Positions 3,715-5,241 of a stretch of DNA of 5,241 nucleotides are shown here, piece by piece (positions within the stretch are counted from its first letter, which is position 1; every line of letters begins with the position of its first letter). The notes under the pieces were generated by a model. It did not search any database. It was not told the origin of the DNA and saw only the letters and a list, made by a program, of their open reading frames with translations. The stretch comes from an uncultured Collinsella sp. GTDB taxonomy: Bacteria; Actinomycetota; Coriobacteriia; Coriobacteriales; Coriobacteriaceae. The stretch lies in assembly GCA_900545995.1 (NCBI GenBank), contig URBM01000126.1, positions 1 to 5,241 of the forward strand, written 5' to 3'. Both the position numbers and the translations under genes were made by a program.

Positions 3715-5193
3715 TTAGCGGTGGAAGAAACCACGGCGCTCGAACTTGGGCTCGCAGCACACGTTGATGCCCAGCTTGCGCAGCACCGTCTCGTCCGTCG
3801 GCGAGATGATCACGCTAAAGAAGGCATCGCAGCCACGCAGCTGCTCCAGGCCCGAAAGGACGCGGGCCGCCGTCTCGCTCGTTGCCGAGGTGATCGAGAG
3901 CGCCATAAGCGTCTCGTCGGTGTGCAGGCGCGGGTTCTTGCTACCCAGGAAATGCGTCTTGAGCTTGCTGATAGGCTCGATCGCCTCATCGCTAATGACC
4001 TCGAGCTCAAGGTCAACGCCCGAGACATGCTTAAGTGCATTCATGATGAGCGAGCTCGCGGCGCCCAAGCGCGTGGAAGTCTTGCCGGTCACCACGGAGC
4101 CATCGGGCATGACCATGGCGCCTACGGGGCCACCCGTCAGCTGCTCCCTGGTAAGAGCGGCCGAGCGTGCCGGCGAGTAGTTCTTGTCGATACCGGCCTT
4201 CTTCATAATGATCTTGAGACGATCAACCTGCTCATCGCCCACGCCGGTACGGCGCACATTTTCGACCGCGGTAAAGTAGCGGCGGACGATCTCCATCTTG
4301 GAAGCGTCGCGGCAGGCATCGTCATCGGTAATGGCAAAACCGACCATATTGACGCCCATGTCCGTGGGGCTCTGGTAGGGGCTCTTGCCCAGGATCTTTT
4401 CCATCAGAGCACGGACCACCGGGAAGGCCTCGACGTCACGGTTGTAGTTGACCGTGGTCTTGTTGTAGGCCTCCAAGTGGAAGGAGTCGATGATATTGGC
4501 ATCGTCAAGGTCGGCCGTGGCGGCCTCATAGGCGATGTTGACCGGATGCGTGAGGGGCAGATTCCAGACCGGGAAAGTCTCGAACTTGGCATAGCCGGCG
4601 GCGGTGCCGTGCTTGTGCTCGTGATAGAGCTGAGACAGGCAGGTGGCGAGCTTGCCCGAGCCAGGGCCGGGAGCGGTGACCACAACGAGCGGACGAGTGG
4701 TCTCGACAAACTCGTTCTTGCCATAGCCGTCGTCAGACACGATCAGGTCGACGTCGTGCGGATAGCCCTCGATGGGATAGTGCAGCTTGGCAGGAATGCC
4801 GAGCGCGTTCAGGCGATTGCGGAACACATCGGCGGCGGGCTGGCCGGCGTACTGGGTGATAACCACGGCCGCGACAGCAAAACCGTTGCCGCGGAACAGG
4901 TCGACCAGGCGCAAAACGTCCTCGTCATAGGTAATACCCAGGTCACCGCGAGCCTTGTTCTTCTCGATGTGGTTCGCGTTAATGGCGATGATGACCTCGA
5001 CGTCGTCGGCAATGCTCTTAAGCATGCGAAACTTGCTGTCCGGCTCAAAACCCGGCAGCACGCGGCTCGCGTGATAGTCGTCAAACAGCTTGCCGCCAAA
5101 CTCCAAATACAGCTTGCCGCCAAACTGCGAGATGCGCTCCTTAATATGAGCGGCCTGCAGCTCGATATACTTCGCGTTGTCGAAACCCTGGCG
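3715..5193 (-). CDS. DUF1846 (UPF0371) family protein, 5' end missing
   Basis: The 492 residues present match, from memory, the conserved DUF1846/UPF0371 family of about 500 residues. I know of no firmly established function for it. Recognisable blocks, numbered from the first genomic codon at 5193, are GFDNAKYIELQ (3-13), FGGKLYLEFGGKLFDDYHASRVLPGF (24-49), ITQYAGQPAADVFR (112-125), the glycine-rich VVVTAPGPGSGKLATC (170-185) and ATADLDDANIIDSFHLEAY (225-243). YQSPTDMGVNM (273-283) and VITGK-like VVTGKTSTRLGAASS (367-381) follow. APGPGSGK looks like a nucleotide-binding loop but has P where Walker A requires the first G. The reading frame appears to continue to 5208 as MYKRQ, but those five codons are adapter. 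The true start is off the contig, probably only a few residues upstream since family members begin near GFD. There are no membrane segments or signal peptide. It ends at a strong terminator, and its promoter is not visible. Confidence 0.93.
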   Translation of the reverse strand, partial: RQGFDNAKYIELQAAHIKERISQFGGKLYLEFGGKLFDDYHASRVLPGFEPDSKFRMLKSIADDVEVIIAINANHIEKNKARGDLGITYDEDVLRLVDLFRGNGFAVAAVVITQYAGQPAADVFRNRLNALGIPAKLHYPIEGYPHDVDLIVSDDGYGKNEFVETTRPLVVVTAPGPGSGKLATCLSQLYHEHKHGTAAGYAKFETFPVWNLPLTHPVNIAYEAATADLDDANIIDSFHLEAYNKTTVNYNRDVEAFPVVRALMEKILGKSPYQSPTDMGVNMVGFAITDDDACRDASKMEIVRRYFTAVENVRRTGVGDEQVDRLKIIMKKAGIDKNYSPARSAALTREQLTGGPVGAMVMPDGSVVTGKTSTRLGAASSLIMNALKHVSGVDLELEVISDEAIEPISKLKTHFLGSKNPRLHTDETLMALSITSATSETAARVLSGLEQLRGCDAFFSVIISPTDETVLRKLGINVCCEPKFERRGFFHR

Positions 5194-5241
5194 CTGTCTC
5201 TTATACACATCTGACGCTGCCGACGATAAGGCTCGTGTAGA
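5194..5241. other. Nextera i5-side adapter with index (not genomic)
   Basis: CTGTCTCTTATACACATCT (5194-5212) is the Tn5 mosaic end in reverse complement, followed by GACGCTGCCGACGA (5213-5226) of the i5-side adapter. The 8-base index TAAGGCTC follows at 5227-5234, and GTGTAGA (5235-5241) begins the P5 primer. The reverse complement of the index, GAGCCTTA, matches from memory the standard i5 index S521. This is adapter read-through and should not be annotated. Confidence 0.99.

Noticed and set aside
3649..5214. A 521-codon plus-strand open frame opposite the DUF1846 gene.
   Set aside because: It mirrors the codon structure of the DUF1846 gene, starts inside its terminator hairpin and ends in adapter-coded SLIHI.

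Overview
This window is a 5.2-kb assembled contig of bacterial chromosome with sequencing adapter still attached at both ends. Bases 1-26 and 5194-5241 are Tn5/Nextera i5-side adapter; the right-hand copy also carries an 8-base index and the start of the P5 primer. Only 27-5193 is biological sequence, so both edges are library artefacts and not natural boundaries.

The DNA is GC-rich by eye. All four genes that can be supported lie on the minus strand, so transcription runs from high to low coordinates. The adjacency pyrG-xerD, the GC-rich codon use and the protein sequences suggest a high-GC Gram-positive. My best guess is a gut Coriobacteriia such as Collinsella. That is inference from style and synteny, not a database match.

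Reading in the direction of transcription: (1) 5193-3715 is a DUF1846/UPF0371 protein, complete except for its first few residues, which are lost into the adapter. It ends at a strong intrinsic terminator (3657-3695). (2) 3465-3127 is a 112-residue winged-helix regulator. Its start is fixed by a GAGGAGG Shine-Dalgarno. Upstream lie a -10-like element, two CCGTTTA repeats exactly 20 bp apart, and a leader of about 110 nt with two inverted repeats. It has its own terminator (3070-3102). (3) 2948-1287 is pyrG (CTP synthase), behind its own likely promoter and a short leader whose 5' end can form a hairpin. (4) 1284-343 is a XerD-type tyrosine recombinase, GTG-started 2 nt after the pyrG stop and so very likely co-transcribed. 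That operon ends at a 20-bp-stem terminator (240-307). (5) 27-239 has no gene but holds several inverted repeats, one resembling a MerR-family operator.

The genes are housekeeping or conserved: CTP synthesis, chromosome dimer resolution, a family of unknown function and an uncharacterised small regulator. I see no mobile element, CRISPR array, RNA gene or defence system, and no convincing novel multi-gene system. The points most worth following are the adapter artefacts, the control region of the small regulator, the unassigned DUF1846 protein and the dyads at the left edge.
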